From contig JASHSN010000637.1 of NCBI GenBank assembly GCA_030038695.1, positions 1 through 6,416 of the forward strand: a stretch of DNA of 6,416 nucleotides, given 5' to 3'. This stretch comes from Nitrososphaeraceae archaeon. GTDB lineage: Archaea > Thermoproteota > Nitrososphaeria > Nitrososphaerales > Nitrososphaeraceae. Of the stretch, positions 5,728-6,416 are shown piece after piece. How positions within the stretch are numbered: the first letter of the stretch is position 1; every line of letters begins with the position of its first letter. Both the position numbers and the translations under genes were made by a program. Below the pieces are notes generated by a model. The model was not told the origin of the DNA. It saw only the letters and a program-made list of their open reading frames with translations, and did no database searches.

Positions 5728-5868
5728 TTACAACATTGCTTGGAATTGTCGATTTGATAGATTGTGCATCTCCATTGCCATGTCCTTTGCTAATAGATCG
5801 ATGGACTCTTGCAATTGCGTATACATAGCTAGTAAGTGCGATGCTGACATCCATGTCGAATATACCAT
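5728..5868 (-). CDS. Doubtful 46-residue ORF
   Basis: The ATG at 5868 on the minus strand opens 46 codons, beginning MVYSTWMSASHLLAMY and continuing TQLQESIDLLAKDMAMEMHN. This is helix-forming and methionine-rich, and more protein-like than the 61-codon cysteine-rich plus-strand frame over the same bases (5762-5947), which begins with TTG. There is no TATA box at the usual distance and no recognised family. It may be a fragment of an older gene. Confidence 0.22.
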   Translation of the reverse strand: MVYSTWMSASHLLAMYTQLQESIDLLAKDMAMEMHNLSNRQFQAML

Positions 5869-5965
5869 TATTCTGTGTCCGGCAGATCGGTGTGTTAGTC
5901 TATGCCTACAGACAAATTCCCAAAGTTATCGAATGAAGAGGATTTAACCTTTCCATACAGCTATG

Positions 5966-6115
5966 TCAAAGAAGGAGTCTCCGTAATCTGAACCAGCTGT
6001 ATAACTTGTCACGATCTTTGATTTCAGGTATTCGACCCAGACGTTCTCGACACGGACACAGTTCATGATGTATCATCTGCCTGGATCCCTTATGACCAAT
6101 CAACCTGCGACCCAT
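5966..6115 (-). CDS. Doubtful 49-residue basic ORF
   Basis: The ATG at 6115 on the minus strand opens 49 codons starting MGRRLIGHKGSRQMIHHE, with C-P-C in the middle and the arginine-rich end DKLYSWFRLRRLLL. In the same frame, directly before its ATG, lies a TAA that closes an 18-codon ORF starting at 6172. That short ORF begins about 33 bases from the best TATA box of this region (6202-6209). One nonsense change could therefore have split a 68-residue gene. No family is recognised, and chance cannot be excluded. Confidence 0.2.
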   Translation of the reverse strand: MGRRLIGHKGSRQMIHHELCPCRERLGRIPEIKDRDKLYSWFRLRRLLL

Positions 6116-6201
6116 TTATCTGCTGTGTCGTACAAAACTGACTATGTTTCTGTTCGTTAGCATACCAACCATGTCCGAGCTCTGTAAAACATATACATTC
6201 C

Positions 6202-6209
6202 TTTATAAG
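6202..6209. promoter_or_regulatory. Strong TATA-like element without a clear gene
   Basis: TTTATAAG (minus strand CTTATAAA) is the best TATA match in the right third. It is flanked by ACATATA (6189-6195) and TATATGT (6213-6219), a 7-base inverted repeat. On the plus strand no ORF starts about 27 bases downstream. On the minus strand an 18-codon ORF starts at 6172. Confidence 0.3.
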
Positions 6210-6219
6210 TCATATATGT

Positions 6220-6416
6220 ATAGGTACGCATCCCTTTCTTGTAGAAAGAGATCATAACTAGCATACATTTAGTTGCATGAGATGATATTTACGACTTGAT
6301 TACCATGTTAACTTACAACGTTAATCAACTTCTTAATATTCTGTGTGTCTATATATTATCGACTGTAAATGTCGTCCGGCGGCGACGTTCCTTAGGATAA
6401 AGAGAAGAAACAGGAC
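6220..6416. other. Right-edge stretch without a supported gene
   Basis: A small hairpin CTTTCT-TGT-AGAAAG occurs at 6234-6248. A 27-codon minus-strand frame open to the right edge stops at 6333-6335 and starts (from the edge) VLFLLFILRNVAAG. It could be the tail of a gene beyond the window but is too short to support. The last 50 bases are GC-richer. Confidence 0.3.

Noticed and set aside
5762..5947. 61-codon cysteine-rich plus-strand ORF
   Set aside because: It begins with TTG, has no promoter and scattered cysteines without a metal-binding pattern. The opposite strand reads more like protein.
6333..6416. Minus-strand frame open to the right edge (27 codons)
   Set aside because: It is too short to tell from chance, and no motif is visible.
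1..6416. tRNA, rRNA, CRISPR array or insertion sequence
   Set aside because: No T-arm consensus with pairing stems, no regularly spaced identical repeats (the pair at 5409-5480 is two unequal copies only), and no transposase-like ORF or terminal inverted repeats with target duplications were found by eye.

Overview
The window looks like archaeal DNA, most likely from a soil-type ammonia-oxidising archaeon of the Nitrososphaerales (Nitrososphaera or Nitrosocosmicus-like). This is inferred from several signs. Composition is AT-rich and coding density is low. The two large genes each carry a TATA-like box 26-27 bases ahead of an ATG and no Shine-Dalgarno sequence, the layout of archaeal leaderless mRNAs. 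There is an exported Methanosarcina-type gamma carbonic anhydrase, a DHA2-like MFS exporter with a lysine-rich central loop, and a tiny Sec-exported protein. No rRNA, tRNA, insertion sequence or CRISPR array was found by eye.

Layout. 1-98 (minus): 5' end of a small gene running off the left edge, with its own promoter. 403-607 (minus): a small gene broken by a frameshift, not visible as one ORF. 608-832: overlapping short ORFs of doubtful status. 833-991 (plus): possible one-helix membrane peptide. 1045-1269 (plus): possible decayed ORF with one in-frame stop. 1459-2364 (plus): exported gamma carbonic anhydrase with every recognisable active-site residue. 2365-2942: intergenic, with a tandem repeat inside nested inverted repeats, then the promoter of the next gene. 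2943-4613 (plus): MFS transporter whose last helix is missing and whose C-terminus appears shifted out of frame. 4616-4789 (minus): doubtful small ORF. 4892-5173 (minus): 93-residue secreted two-cysteine protein with a downstream T-tract. 5174-6416: mostly non-coding, with an AT-rich stretch, a duplicated palindromic element at 5409-5480, a hairpin and a few short doubtful ORFs.

The genes do not form an operon. Each recognisable gene has its own promoter and the strands alternate. The carbonic anhydrase and the secreted small protein act outside the membrane, and the MFS protein lies in it, so the shared theme is the cell envelope. For an autotrophic ammonia oxidiser, an external carbonic anhydrase would interconvert CO2 and bicarbonate next to the membrane. 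Frameshifts and interrupted ORFs between the intact genes suggest a decaying, loosely constrained chromosomal segment. I see no convincing new multi-gene system. The most notable points are the damaged MFS terminus, the hidden frameshifted gene and the duplicated palindrome.
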